A stretch of DNA of 64,000 nt from the NCBI GenBank assembly GCA_021397835.1, contig JAJFZO010000345.1:868001-932000 (forward strand). Direction: 5' to 3'. Numbering within the stretch: the stretch's first letter is position 1; every line of letters begins with the position of its first letter. The notes under the pieces were generated by a model. It was not told the DNA's origin. It saw only the letters and a list, made by a program, of their open reading frames with translations, and searched no databases. The stretch comes from Moringa oleifera (lineage: Eukaryota; Streptophyta; Magnoliopsida; Brassicales; Moringaceae). The translations under genes and the position numbers were made by a program. Positions 22,576-35,314 of the stretch are shown piece by piece.

Positions 22576-25500
22576 ACCACGTATTTATATATCAGTAATT
22601 CAATTGGTTATGGGTGCATCATGTCATTCTCCTCACCATACTTATGCTAATGGTAATAACTGAGTTAAAACATTTTATAGGCATGTAGCAATATATGACC
22701 AACCTCAATATTCATGTATCAAACCTTGCTAAAAAGGAAAGGAAAAGTGAGGATGATGGCACTGTCAAGAGTTATAAATCCAGTTGTTATGAAGCTTGAT
22801 TCAGATCAAGCGATATACAAGAGTCAAGGATCAGATACAAAGTAGTTCATCAATCTTGCCATAATTTAGGGTTTAGCTGTATCTAAGGTTAGTCATAATT
22901 ATGTTTCCATATCCCAAAACATAGAATGGATACCTTATAGATATTATATCTACTATCTCGCTTTAGATATTCGTTAGACCACAATGAAGTACCTTACTGA
23001 GTCTAGCAGTAAAGATATCTTAAGTGGAACATAAGCTTAGGGATCATAGCCTAATATATGATTGGTGTTTACGACGAAATGATCACTCATTATCATCTAG
23101 GAAAATGAATAAGAATCGACCATTTATAAGACCTCTCTTATGATTTCCTTCTCAGTGGGATAGTAAAGAGAGTGTTTGAGTAGGACACATCTCAAATAGT
23201 ATATAGAAAGGGGCTTGGGTTTATTTGTAAACATATTAAGGAGCAAGTATGTGGGTAGCTCATGGTACTAGGGTAGTTTTAGTGACACCTTTTGTAATAG
23301 ATTTCCTTTATAATCAATAAAGATTAAGAAAAAGTTCTCATAATAAATTGTCTCATTTACTCTACTAGATGTTCGTTGATCCATACTAAGGTTTATCATT
23401 GTCTATGGTTTGATTAATGGTCTATATTTGTACACTAATTTATTGAATTATCTTACATATACTATATCTATATGAGATTGATCATAGATGAACATATTGG
23501 AATTATAATTACCATATAATCATTGTTCTAAAGATTACAAACTCATTCCCTTAATAAATTGACAAATGTAATTTCCTTTCCTAGTAGGATTGTACTTCCT
23601 CTGGATTCCTTTCTTGATTTTATCCACATCGCTTTGAGTTTATCCAAATAAGGTCCAACTTCCTTAAGATTTTGCTACTAGCAAGACTTACTGGCAGACA
23701 AATGTAAATTAGAGGCCTAAAAAGAAACCCAAGTACATGATTAAGATACTCACACTATCAAATTTTTAACCAATATTTTGATATATTATTCCACTTATTG
23801 GCTTCAGTGATGCATGGCATACTCATTATATTGAATTATCCATATCTTGACATATTGAGTGTATATTATAATAATAAATATCTTACCCTCGTATATACAT
23901 ATGACAAGGCTTTATTATTATTTGAAAATATTAAATATCTTACTCTTAACCAAATATAATCAATATCATGTTGAATATAATGTCTTCTTTAAACTATGCG
24001 ATAAAGGTACCACCCAACGCCATTATAGTGTGGTTAATATCATTCATTTATCAACTTGCCTTAATGTCCTCACAGATTATTACATAATCCCTAATAATAT
24101 TAGGATATATTACACCATGACACAACCATATTGAGGTCTCAAGGTAATGATCAGGACAATGATCAGCACACTACTAAAATTAGGGCATTGCAAAAGGAGA
24201 AGAAGGATGAGAGAGGCCAACATTAACTTGGATTTGCATCCATAAAGAATGATAGTCCATACTTGTTGGGTATAGTCCATCCATAGTTGTGACTGCTCCC
24301 TCTATCATCTAAGCGTATGATGGCCTCATACTAAATTAGTATGATCACATTACAGTTTATAGGGACCCTCAGCTCATAATAATTAATCATATACTCCTCT
24401 CCAGCCAGGGTAGATATCTTGGAAGAAGTAGAGGGTTATTGCTTATATAAGGCTAAATGGTACAACTTACTTATCCTGGATCAATTTGAACATGAATTAA
24501 TATATCTTATCAGGATATATATGAATTATATATTGCTTGATGATCAATAACCTCCTGTAAGTTTTCAAATAACCGATCCTCATTGACCCTTGATACCTAA
24601 TGAAGTCCCAACATGACAATTATCGACTGTGTTAATTAGATATACATAACTCAAAGGTATGTCTCCGTTAGTATGGACCTTACTAATTAATTATCAAGCA
24701 AAAAGTCTAATTAAGCATGATATTATTGGACTTATAAGAAATAACAACTCTACTTCTTTGTAGCCATATCACTGATGATTCACCCATATCTGGGAAGGAT
24801 TGATATGGTTTATTGCATAGGTATCCATCGAGAAGGATTAGTAATTTCTCGATTTGTATCACTTTATCTTGGCCAATCTCATAAATATGAGTAATATATA
24901 ACTCATGAGATCTATTATGATCCAACATCAAGGATTATCAAGGGCATTGAATAATGTGGACAATAACTTATCAAGAATTATGGAAACAAGATAATCAGAA
25001 AATAGATAATAGTTTATGGATGCCAAGGTATCACACTATCCATTATCAATAAAGATTGGGTAGTACCACCCCATTATTCACGGGCCAAAGGAGTAGTCTT
25101 TAATTAGGGGATGTGAGGTGGATATTTTTGAAAGTATATAAATCAGTAACTTAAAATAATGAGGGTGGTGCAATAATTATTGTTTTGGTAAGATATATTA
25201 ATTATTGATTCTTGTAATGACTACATACCTCTTTGCCAGTTGGTTGGGAGACTTATATTGGGCTAATCCAAGATTGTGATCAAATATAATAATACCCCAA
25301 CGATGTTAATTATGATTTTTAATCGTGCCTAAGTACAAATAGAATGAAATTACCATATTAATTTCATAAAGATACCAAAAATCCAAATAATAATTGGTTT
25401 AGTGATAATTTAGAATAACCATTCTTTGTCTTCTAAGCACATAATATTCACAACTTCATACAATGTTACCATAAGTGATAATCTTATTTGAGTTAAAGAC

Positions 25501-26426
25501 CCCAATGATTGTAATATGCTACAAATTATTAATGATTACATGTCACTTAACGAACTATGCGTTAAACAAGGAGTGAAGGACAAGTATCATTAATTTGGAT
25601 CATTCCTTCACATTATTTAATAATTATTGGTATTTGACATTAGTGGGTAGGTCTAAATATTTGGTATAGCTTCCTTTTTACAAACAAATGCAGTGGTGAT
25701 GTCGTATCTTAGTGGGATGCTAACAACAAATAAGGAAAAGAAATCTTGTAAAAGATCAATTTAAAATAATTATTAATTATCTAATTACTCTAAACCTTAA
25801 ACCCTAGTATAGGTAAGTTAATCCACATTGGTCTAAATAATTCTAAACATATTATAGGGCTTAGGGGGATAAGAAACTTACAAGGGGTTAGTAGTCGATA
25901 GTGCCATTAAAAGTTAATCATCACTTGACATGTTTGGATATTTATCCAATTGTGGATGATACTAATTAGGATAATTTTCCCATCATTACCTTATACTAAT
26001 GGCATACATTAGTCTAATTAATGATAATGGAGTACTAACATATGGTATCTCTAATTACCGATGGACAAGATTACTACAAAGATTAGGATTGGAGCTTGTA
26101 ATTAGTTATAATTGTAACCAACATGTCCATTATCAGTGACTATTTGTATTATTAGTGCAAGAAACTCACAAATGTGTTATGGTTAACATTACTATCATAG
26201 TGTTCCTTATTAATGGTCATACCTTTTGCTTGGGATATTATTCAATACTGTATATCAAATAACCAATTAATCAATTATTGATGATCTGAGGGTGTTAGTG
26301 GTAACATAAATGTGAATTGATTATGTGTATAATTGATATAAGGATGTTCATTATCATTGAGCAGTTGGCTTTATTAACAACTCGATTGTTCATAAGTCAT
26401 GCCATAAACCTAAATAGGATAATGAC
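22576..26426. other. AT-rich flank of the CACTA element, no gene
   Basis: About 3.9 kb without a supported gene. Short open frames (for example 23,859-24,134 and 24,707-24,931) are tyrosine/isoleucine-rich and look like chance. Composition resembles the anonymous DNA between the later elements (34.9-35.3, 37.5-38.8, 40.4-41.1 and 51.8-52.6 kb), probably the old substrate into which the elements inserted. Confidence 0.35.
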
Positions 26427-26449
26427 AATCATTACAAAAAAGACAAGAT

Positions 26450-26990
26450 TTAGTGATCGATGAATCCGTTACTAAATTGAAACAATCTGTCACTAAAAAA
26501 TTTAGCGACAGATTAATGACAGATTAAATTAGTAGTTGAAATCATTGTCGCGAGAAAAACGATTGAATTTTACGTCTGTCGCTAATTGGTAAAAGGTTAG
26601 AGACCAATAAGGATCTGTTGTTAAATTAGTGACAGATTAATATTTGTCGCTCAACTAGTGGCAAAAAAGAATTCTATCGGTTAAGTATAGCAACAGATTC
26701 ATTTAGCAACACATAAGAATCTATCACTATATTAATGACCGATTTACGTCTGTCGCTGCGTGTAGTGATAGCATAATATCAGTCGCTATTTTTAACAACA
26801 GATTGGTGTTTGTCACTAGTTTAGTGACAGATTGGTGTCTATTGCTAAAACAGCAACCAATTCTATTTTATCGCTATACTTAGTGATAGATATAAATCTG
26901 TCACTAGCTTAGCGACAAACACCAATCTATCGCTAAACTCAGAGGCTTCACTAGAAATTGATTAGTGACTGATGGATCTATCGTTAATAT
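26450..26990. repeat. CACTA family A subterminal repeats, 3' end
   Basis: Many copies, in both orientations, of a short motif close to TTAGCGACAGATT / AATCTGTCGCTAA, for example near 26,500, 26,635, 26,815 and 26,905. In En/Spm-type elements such subterminal arrays are binding sites for the TNPA-like protein; that role is inferred here. Confidence 0.75.
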
Positions 26991-27125
26991 AATTAATTTT
27001 TTATAAAAAATAAATTTAAATAACTAAACAAAAACAAAATAAACAAAAATTCATAAAACATAATAAAAATCATATTATGTATTATATTCTTGTGAAATAA
27101 AATATGCATACAAGAAATTACATCT

Positions 27126-28762
27126 AATTATTAGGCAGTGCCTGGGGGTCCATTTCCCAAAATGAGAGCCTTCATCTCTTGGATGCACTCATTCATGTCG
27201 ACCTCTATATGTAAGCGCTTTTACAATTCGATCTCGAAGCATATGCGATCATGCTCCCTAGCCTTACACTCATTCTCCAATATCTTTTATAAAGTCCTAT
27301 GCTCCTCCTCCATATGTTCCTCCTTTATACGCTCCTCTATAGACTTATGCTCCAACTCTATGCGCTCTTCCATATTCTTCATCTAAGAGCACATATCTTG
27401 CATAGCTACGTCATCAAGAGGGCATCCATTGCTAGAGCTGTTGCCTGAATACCATGGTAGAGCTTGACTCCCAAGCCCGTACACTCGCTGCTTTTTCTCT
27501 CCACCTATTGTCTCATAGTAAAGCTTACTGTAGTCTACTTCAAGCATATCTAAAGATCCTTCCTGCAGCTGAGAAACTATGGCAACCAACTCTTCAACCG
27601 TTCATACAATAAAGAAATCATTTTGTTAACTTATTAGCTAAACTGAGTAGTGAAATAAAAAAAGATATAATTAACTTTACTTATTAAATATTAAAAACAA
27701 TAAACTTACATTCATATTTTTGGAACACTCATCTATGAACTCATCAAAATTAGTTTTTTAATGTGAGTCCGTTTAAAAGGCTCTATTGCAACAAGCTCAC
27801 GACCCAACTCTTATGCTTGAAAAAAATACATAATAAATAATCATAACATTTTCACTTATATTTCTTTAAAAAATTTAAATATCATACATACCAAGCATCA
27901 ACAATGGTTCTGCAGTGAACATGAATCGGCATTATGTTGAGAGGGACCTAACTCGGGTCCACTTGTTTTGCTCCGATGATTGTGGGACATAGTTTCATAC
28001 TTTTGTTTGTACTCTGATCCGTTCCATTCTATTTGCCAATGCTTCCATACAGTATCAAGGATAAATTGAGGCTTATTCCTCACCTTGTGATGACATGCAT
28101 ACATCAAATCAGCATATCGAGCTGTAGCTCAAACCTCCTATTCGACCTTCACCATGCCATCCATAGCCTCGTCCCATGTAAAATATTTCTGCAGCAAAAA
28201 TAAATGTTAGTAAGTATGATAAAATGGAATAGAATTTTTTTTGGTAAATAATTATACATACTTTGAATTCCTGATAATAAAAATCTTTAGTTTCCTGAGA
28301 AACCATCTTTCACATGTACCCACATGGATCGACCCTCTCTTGAAAAATTTTATAAATCTTCGTAGAGTATTGATGTGAAGGCTTGATCCTGTCAAATAAG
28401 ATAATGAATAAATATTAACAAAATTTATATATAAAGATAATGATACAAAGTACTAAAAATAATAATTATAAATACTTATGTGTTATTATCTACATCAATC
28501 AGTTGTCTACCTGAACTTTGCATACTCCCTGAGCTAGACATCCTAGTAGCAGCAAAGCTAGAAGTGGCTGAAACACACGGAGATGGTGCAACTGTGTCCT
28601 CTTCTTCATCTTGGATATGTGGAAGTGAAGATACAGATCGTGGATCTCTCCTTCCCAGATACTTATCTTTCCCTCTAAAGTCACTTCTCCCTTCGAAGTC
28701 ACCTTGTTTCCCTCGGCCTCTAATCTAATCATGTTAATGAACTTGATAAAATTTAGTTTCAT
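27126..28762 (-). pseudogene. TNPA-like (Transposase_24 type) gene of CACTA family A
   Basis: Second gene of the element, on the same strand as the transposase. Readable pieces in order: a low-complexity Ser-rich N-part (28,480-28,720); an exon ending KDFYYQEFKV at the GTATG donor near 28,265; an exon with YFTWDEAMDGM, YADLMYACHHKVRNKPQF, WKHWQIEWNGSEYKQKYE and GPSQHNADSCS (27,898-28,190); a piece with ELGRELVAIEPFKRTH (about 27,740-27,820); the characteristic RVYGLGSQALP block (27,383-27,589); and a charged heptad-like tail (27,138-27,386) suggestive of a coiled coil. This order matches the Transposase_24-type proteins that accompany TNP2 in plant CACTA elements. Stops and frame changes break it. 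The product would bind the subterminal repeats and assist the transposase. Confidence 0.75.
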
Positions 28763-29048
28763 AAATTAATAAAAAATTTGAGAAAATCTCCCCTGAAAAT
28801 CGAACTCAAACCCTCTAAAATACATGATGAAAAGATAATACAAAGAATAACTAGTTCAACACACATTTCTTATGATAGATTATATAATTAAAATGGTACA
28901 TTAAATAATTAAAAAAATAAAAAAACAAACTAATCATCATGTTCAAGATCTTCCTCTTCTTCATCCGCAGAATAATTTTCAAAATCTGGCTCATCTAACA
29001 TATTTTCTTCTTCTTCATCAATATCTATTGATGTCCCACTTAAATCAT

Positions 29049-29621
29049 TCAAAGTATAAGATGATCGTACGTATCATTCTCAATTTCATGGGCATCTCTT
29101 TCATCATCTTGAAAAGGAGCATCTTGGCTTGATCCACATGTCAAATTAGATTCTGGAAGTTCAATGACAAATTTGGCCTTTATCTTGCAAATAACCCACC
29201 AATCACGCTTATCGCGCTTTAAACTTGGATAAGGAACATAATAAACGTGAGCTGCTTGTAAAGCTAACACAAATGATTCATACTTATTTAATCTCCTTGT
29301 GTGATTCACATCGACCAGATTATATCATTTATGTACTTTTGTGCTCATATTCGGTGTAGGATCAAACCATTCACACTTGAATAAAATATTTCTCTTGATT
29401 AGTAATGCAGGATATTGTAACTGTAACACTTCCATCAATATACCGAAATAGTCACTTTCATCTGCATTATAATTGGACCTTTTAATACAGACTCCACTAT
29501 TTATTGTAGCTCTATCTGAACCATGTCTTTCAGTGTGAAATTTATACCTATTGACATAGTAACCTGGGTATGATTTCATCGACATTAATGACCTTTTGCA
29601 ACATCCTTGATAGAATTGCAA
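29049..29621 (-). pseudogene. DUF4216 region of CACTA family A transposase
   Basis: Minus-strand segment reading YYVNRYKFHTERHGSDRATI, NSGVCIKRSNY, LFKCEWFDPTP, then a stop and frame step, then NLVDVNHTRRLNKYESFVLA, YYVPYPSLKRDKRDWWVICK. These are the hallmark motifs of the C-terminal DUF4216 domain of plant CACTA transposases. It lies directly downstream of the TNP2 region and belongs to the same gene; the stop near 29,325 and the frame change disable it. Confidence 0.85.
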
Positions 29622-29989
29622 TTAACAAAGTTTAGTGGATCATGAACCTGTAAGTATTAAAAAATGAATCATTTGACTACATAACCAAAAATGATTTAAC
29701 CAAACAAGAAATTAGATTAAAATGAGGCACGTATATATTAAACAAACTAGAAAAATGAAGCTCTAAATGAGTGTCAACCTCACGATCAGTTATACGTGGA
29801 CAATGTTCATGTAATTAAGAAATATAAATCCTATAAAATATTAGTATGAAAAATGACGATCATTATCAAAGAACATTTTTAATGTGCGAAATGGCTATGT
29901 CAATTGCTATGATTAAGTTATGAAATACGTACTCTGTGAACAGTTCGACCTTAGGGCAATTCAAAAAAACATATTATGTGCGGCTTGAT

Positions 29990-31470
29990 ATTCTTTCTTT
30001 GTTAAGTATCTAGATTTTTCCTTTCCAAATGATCGACCATGATGTTTAAAGATCAAGATATTTTTTTCATGCTCTTTCAGCTCATAATAACCAGCATCAT
30101 TCCATGACAATTTTTCTTTAAGGCATTTTCAGTGGTCGTATTTCTCGCTAACTCAAGGCGTTTGCAAAATGCCTTCAAGTCTTCCCTTGACTTTGCATTA
30201 TCCTTTGTCTTTACTTCTACATTCATGACTATGTTGAACACATTATTGAGCACATTTTTTTCTATGTGCGTGACATCAAGATTATGTCATATTAAGTTGT
30301 TGTACTAATAAGGTAAATCCCAAAATATACTTTGTTTCCTCCAACCGCATGTCTTGCAAAAAAGACCATTTATCTGATCATATCCCACTTCTGTAACTTT
30401 TCTCAGCCCTAATTGATCTATATCATATAGCAATGCATACCCTCATTTAATAGGAGCTACTATTCTCACCATTTTATTCTTAATGAATGCAGTTTTATCC
30501 CTTCAAAATGGATGATCTTCTGAAAATAACTTATGATGATTATCAAACCAAGACTGCTTTCATCCACTGGGAAGAGTAAATGCATATGAATCTTCTCCAC
30601 AGTAAGGACAAGCCAGTCTTCCTGCTATACTTCATCCAGACAACATTGAGTAGGCAGGAAAATCACTAATGGTCCACATCAGAGCAACTTTCAGGATAAA
30701 ATTTTGTTTACAAGAGATATCATACGTGAGCACCCCAACCTCCCATAACATTTGCAACTCTACTATCAAAGGCTACAAATAAACATCTAATTTATCGGTC
30801 CAAGAATGATTATAGTTAGGAACATGCACTCCTCATTCATGAACATCCACGGGGGGCATGTTATATGGTGTCATTATTATCAGCCATGAAGAATATTGTT
30901 AACATAATTGACCAAACGGTTAAAATCCATCAGTACCCAAACCTTTTCTAACATTCCTACAGTCAATAACAAAAGATGGATGCAACTGATTAAAATGCAT
31001 CCACGCAGAAGAGTTAGAGCAATGACTGATTAAAATGCATCCACGCAGTTAGAGCAATGATGCATTACACCATCTTCAATCTCGTGCTTGGCATGCCATC
31101 TTATGTTCTTAGTTATGGCTTCTGATGGATATAGTCTATGTAACCATGGACTGAGAGGAAAATAATACAGCTTCTTATATGGAACAAGTGTTTGTTGTTT
31201 GTCAGATTCTCGTCTTCATCTTTTATACCACGAATGACTGCAAAACTTACAAGAACTTAGTTCATTGTCTTTACCTCAATATGTCATGCACTTGTTGTTA
31301 CAAGAATGAATCTTTTCAATCGGCAACCCCATACCTTGCATGCATTTCTTTATAGTGTAAAAATTCTCAGTCATGAGATTACCAATATGCATCATCTCTT
31401 TCATTAATTGACAAATATCATCATAGTATCTCTTCGAAATATGATGTTCTAACTTTATGTTCATCATTCT
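29990..31470 (-). pseudogene. TNP2 transposase core of CACTA family A
   Basis: Minus-strand translation shows the TNP2 (Transposase_21) series: FYTIKKCMQGMGLPIEKIHS and CNNKCMTY (31,276-31,467); NELSSCKFCSHSWYK and VPYKKLYYFPLSPWLHRLYP (about 31,140-31,270); then a GTDGFNPFGQ-like block, NYNHSWTDKLDVYL, ACPYCGEDSYAF, DLPYWxxN-like and HNLDVTHIEKNVLNN (30,240-30,960). Near 30,000-30,060 the linker GRSFGKEKSRYLTKKEYQAA leads towards DUF4216. The DUF4218 core normally found between is not readable and may be deleted. Numerous stops, plus a 40-bp tandem duplication at 30,985-31,059, destroy the frame. This would be the DDE-type transposase that cuts the element's ends. Confidence 0.85.
30985..31059. 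repeat. 40-bp tandem duplication inside TNP2
   Basis: ACTGATTAAAATGCATCCAC starts at 30,985 and again at 31,025, with AGTTAGAGCAATG-type tails after each. The 40-bp step is not a multiple of three, so it shifts the transposase frame. The second unit lacks about 5 bp. Confidence 0.85.
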
Positions 31471-31689
31471 AGTAACAGCAGATAATTATGAATGATGTTA
31501 ACACCCATCCCATAACTGTTGATTAGCAGCATTTAACATATCATAAAAACGTTGAGCATTTGGATTAGTAGATTCTTCCATATGTTTTGGATTAAATTTC
31601 GGACCAGCGGCATCCATTACCATTGTTTGGTATGTATTAACTTCATGCACAGTGGTAGATCCTTCCCCGATATAATATTCAGTTGCCCC

Positions 31690-31943
31690 ATTATTATAAC
31701 TCTTATGGTTTTCCCCATGACAATTCCAAACATAATATCCCTATACGAAACCATAGTTAGTCCAATGATATCTAACCATATTAACAGTTCATAACGACGG
31801 TTCTGACACTTTCTACGATTACATGGACACCTTATCTTATCTCCATCTATGAATGCTGATTGACTACAAGCAAACTGAATGAAATTTTCCATACCGTCTA
31901 AAAATTCCTGATTTAGGAATCCATCTATAAGCCTGAAGTACAT
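31690..31943 (-). pseudogene. Transposase-associated domain, start of family A transposase
   Basis: From the ATG at 31,943 the minus strand reads FLDGMENFIQFACSQSAF then DKIRCPCNRRKCQNRRYE, the N-terminal Transpos_assoc zinc-binding domain that opens CACTA transposase genes (C-P-C...K-C spacing). The frame is lost soon after, and the HLY..GF...Y..W..HGE segment continues in another frame. An AT-rich repeat-bearing intron and a GC-rich leader lie upstream. Confidence 0.75.
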
Positions 31944-32639
31944 CCATTAGTGATCTAATGTACTCATTTTTCTATTTCTCAAGTCATTCTAATTAAACTA
32001 GTTTCGAAAAACTTGCCTCGTGAAAATTTCAATAATTTAAAAAACTTATTATAATATAAAATAATTGTCAAACAATTTTGAGGACACATAAAACGCACAT
32101 GACTTGTAATACGACTTGTTTAACATTTTATGCATCCCACCCAAACTTCAAAGGCAAGTCGTCTTATACCATTCAGAAATGTACACTTATGTGAAGCACA
32201 ATGTAATAATTGATTGTTCACTTCATTTTGTAAAATTTCGACAGCATTTCCACATAGTTCTCTAAGTACATCACATGCATAGATATGAGTTAGTGTTTTT
32301 CATTAAAACACACACTCATATCCATTAGTATGTACCCGAAGAACAAAGGAGATACCACACAAAATTTTTATAAAATAAAAGGAACAACAATTTACACATG
32401 TGCTGTACATAAATGTTACATTTCTAAACTGTCCAATCTAGACAATTCAAGAATTATTATTGAACAATTTATTTTGATGCACATACAAACACGTGACTGA
32501 CAATAAATATTCACTAATAATTCTCAAACGGTGTATCTAAAAAATATGTGTAAAGTCTAACTTTGCTAACAGTAACATTTTATGATTATCATAAAATAGA
32601 TTAATTTAATTGATTTACATATAAATAAATTTCCTCAAC

Positions 32640-33300
32640 ATTAGTAATAATCATCCAAATGTAAATATGTAATTAACATAAACTAAATTTATTTGAAAAA
32701 ATAAAATTAACAACTCCAAAATTTAATCAACATCTAAGTAAATTAATTTTTGCAAAAATCTAATTAATTAAATTATTTTTGTCATGAAATTACAATGTGA
32801 TTAAACTATTATCTATGTAATCAATAACAAATTAACTAATTTTATTAACAAATAAAATTAACAATTGTAAAATTTAATTAACATTTAACTAATTTAAATT
32901 TCATAAAAATCTAATTAAATTATTTATTCCGAATTATATTCTAATTAAACTATTATCTATCTAATTTAATATAAACAAAAATTTTAATTAACTTATAAAA
33001 TTAACAATTACACAATTTAATTAACACCTAACTAATTTAAATTCCATAATTATTTATCTTACATTACAAACTAATTAAATTATTTTCTAAATAACATAAC
33101 ATAAACTAAATGTATTAACAAATAAAATTAACAATTATAAAATTTAATAAATATCTAACTAATTTAAATTTCATGAAAATGTAATTAAAATATTTATCTT
33201 AAATTACAACCAAATTCAAAAAGTTACCTAATAATATACGATAAATTAAATTTATTAAAACATAAAATAAATAACAAAAAAATTTATTTAAAATCTACAA
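32640..33300. repeat. AT-rich tandem repeats upstream of family A transposase
   Basis: About four degenerate units of 125-150 bp, starting near 32,701, 32,852, 32,995 and 33,122. Each opens with ATAAAATTAACAA and contains TTTAAT.AACA..TAACTAATTTAAAT and a TAATTAAATTATTT-like segment. Position suggests the leader intron of the transposase gene. Confidence 0.65.
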
Positions 33301-33819
33301 TATTTCTATAATTACAAAATGTAATCATAATATTCCTATATAAAATTTTCTAATCATCAATATCATCATTAATAATTTTGATAATTAACCATACAAATTA
33401 TCAAGTAAAAAGGAAAGATGAAAATGGCTACTCACAACAAAGAAAATAGAAGAGAAAATGGCACACACTAAGATGCTGAGCAAGGAGAGAATGGCGACAA
33501 CTCGGCTCTAAGACAACAAAATAAATGGGGGAAAAACAGTGCCACTTGCTGATGAAAAAGAGCAATTTCACAATCCTGATAGATGCAGAGTCAACAGAGG
33601 GAAAAGGAATCGGGCAAAAAGAAAAAATTTTAAGAACACAAAAGCAGAGATGGCAATAGAAAAAGGGGGAAAGGAAATGGTGCTCGCGTGAAAGGAAAAA
33701 AAATTAAGGTTTCAATTTATAAGTACTTTAATGATGGAAGTAAGAGGCGGTCGCTAGAAGTGAAATCTAGCGATAGAAGTGCAGTTCATCATTGAATCCA
33801 TAGTGAAAATAAAATCAAG

Positions 33820-34640
33820 CGAAGGCAGCATTGCCTTCGCTTCCATGGCTGCCCCCTTCGAGGCCATGCATGGGGCGCTTTTGCGGCAGCCACGACTACC
33901 TTCACAGCCATGCATGGAGGCTTTCGCGGCAGCCATGGCTGCCTTCACTGTCACAGCGGCCATCGCTGCCACCTTCGAAGGCCATGGCTACCACCTTCCA
34001 AGGCCATGGCTACCCCCTTGGAGGCCATGGCTGCCACCTTTGAAGGCCATGGTAGCCGCCTTCAAAGGCCATGGCTGCCTTTGTGGGCACCCATTTTTAC
34101 CTTTGTTAGCGTCGTGGCTGCCTTCGTGGGCGCCTTGGCTGCCTTCGTGGGTGCCTTGGCTGCCTTTCTGGGCTGCCATGGCTGCCTTCAGGGGTGCCAA
34201 TGGCGGCCTTCGTGGGCACCATTGCTGGCTGTCGTGGCTGCCTTCGTGGATGATGTGGCTGCCTTCTCCGTGGTCATAGCAGCCACCTTTGAAGGCCAAG
34301 CTTACCTTCATGGCCATGGCTGCCACATTCGTGGCCATGGCTGCCACATTCGTGGCCATTGTAGTCACCTTTGAAGGTCATGCATGGCTGCCATGGCAGT
34401 GCCCATGCATGGCCACCTTTGAATTATGACAGTAAGCTAGCGGCCATGCATGGCTGCCTTCGAAGGCAGCAAGCTGGCGGCCAGCTTGCTTTAGTAGTGG
34501 CCATGCATTATTGCCTTCCAAGGTAGCATGATGGTGGCCAGCTTGATTTTGCCATCACCATGCATGGTTGAGTTTGAAGGCAGCAAGCTTGCAGCCTTCG
34601 CGACTGCCCATGAGGTGGTCGTTAGGCTGCATGGCCTAAA
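33820..34640. repeat. GC-rich 22-bp minisatellite in CACTA family A
   Basis: An island of high GC in an otherwise AT-rich window. The core unit is GGCCATGGCTGCCACCTTYG with a step of 21-22 bp, seen cleanly at 33,980, 34,002, 34,023, 34,045 and 34,067 and again near 34,313 and 34,335. I count about eleven CCATGG sites; GGCAGCCATGGCTGCC at 33,928-33,943 is a perfect palindrome. It lies between the element's 5' terminus and the transposase start. Long stop-free frames on both strands here (up to 166 codons) are side effects of the repeat and are not called as genes. Confidence 0.85.
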
Positions 34641-34649
34641 TAGTGACCA

Positions 34650-34924
34650 AAACCTTATAGTCACTAAATCTTTGATTAGGTGTCGATTAAAATTCGATCG
34701 CTAATCTGTTGTTAAGGTAATTGAAACTTCAAATAAATAAATTGAAAATAAATTTAGTGACGAATATAGCATTTGTGGTTAATGTGTGTTGCTAATTTGT
34801 CATTATTCCATCGCTATGATAAAATTTTCGTTTTGTAATAAATCTGTTGCTATTTTGTCATTATTTAGTAACTTAACAGATCAATCGCTATATTGTGTCG
34901 CATTTTTTTAATTTTTTTGTAATG
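34650..34924. repeat. CACTA family A subterminal repeats, 5' end
   Basis: Degenerate copies of the same TCGCTAATCTGTTG / TAGCGACAGATT motif as at the other end, in both orientations, running into the terminal TTTTTTTGTAATG. Confidence 0.7.
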
Positions 34925-34927
34925 AAT

Positions 34928-35314
34928 GATATATGTCAATTCTAGAGTTATCACCTAGTTATATGCAGTGATATTGTGAAATTAATTACCATATTCAATT
35001 TGATAAGTTATTAAATGGTGACCAGTACTCCCACATATAAAATGGGTATTATGATAGCTCTGGCCTTATTGGTCACATAAAATAGTTTTCACTTATGATA
35101 AGCCAATAGTTTACATGGTGGATGCCTCTTCTTCCCTGTTTAATTCTATCAACACTACACTTGACAAGAATGACATATCAAGGTGACACTTAAGAAGTCA
35201 CATATCTACTTGGATACATTGATGTTCAACCTAGAATAAAGATAGCTTATGAGAACCATTAATTATTTTATATTGTAATGAAGACCTATTTATCCAACAT
35301 GCGACTCTTATATA
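34928..35314. other. Spacer between two CACTA elements
   Basis: About 390 bp of AT-rich anonymous DNA between the end of the family A element and the start of the family B derivative. Nothing else seen. Confidence 0.5.

Larger units (their letters stand above)
26430..34924 (-). mobile_element. CACTA (En/Spm) transposon, family A, end to end
   Basis: Bounded by CATTACAAAAAA at 26,430 and its inverse TTTTTTTGTAATG ending at 34,924, a one-base variant of the CACTACAA-type terminus, and flanked by a 3-bp direct repeat AAT (26,427-26,429 and 34,925-34,927), the duplication size typical of this superfamily. Length 8,495 bp. Both ends carry subterminal AGCGACAGATT-type repeats in both orientations. 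The content, all on the minus strand, is a transposase gene (transposase-associated domain, TNP2 domain, DUF4216 part) followed by a TNPA-like gene. All frames contain stops, so the copy is not autonomous now. Confidence 0.9.

Noticed and set aside
23859..24134. 91-codon open frame in AT-rich DNA
   Set aside because: Tyr/Ile/Leu-rich composition expected by chance at this AT content, with no domain and no supporting context.
33754..34374. Overlapping open frames of 126-166 codons on both strands
   Set aside because: They lie wholly in the 22-bp GGCCATGGCTGCC array, which has no stop codon in several frames. The proteins are Ala/Pro/Trp-rich repeats on both strands and share no domain.
26430..34924. 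MULE or hAT assignment for the large element
   Set aside because: The 3-bp target duplication, short CATTACAA termini, subterminal arrays and TNP2/DUF4216 content all indicate CACTA.
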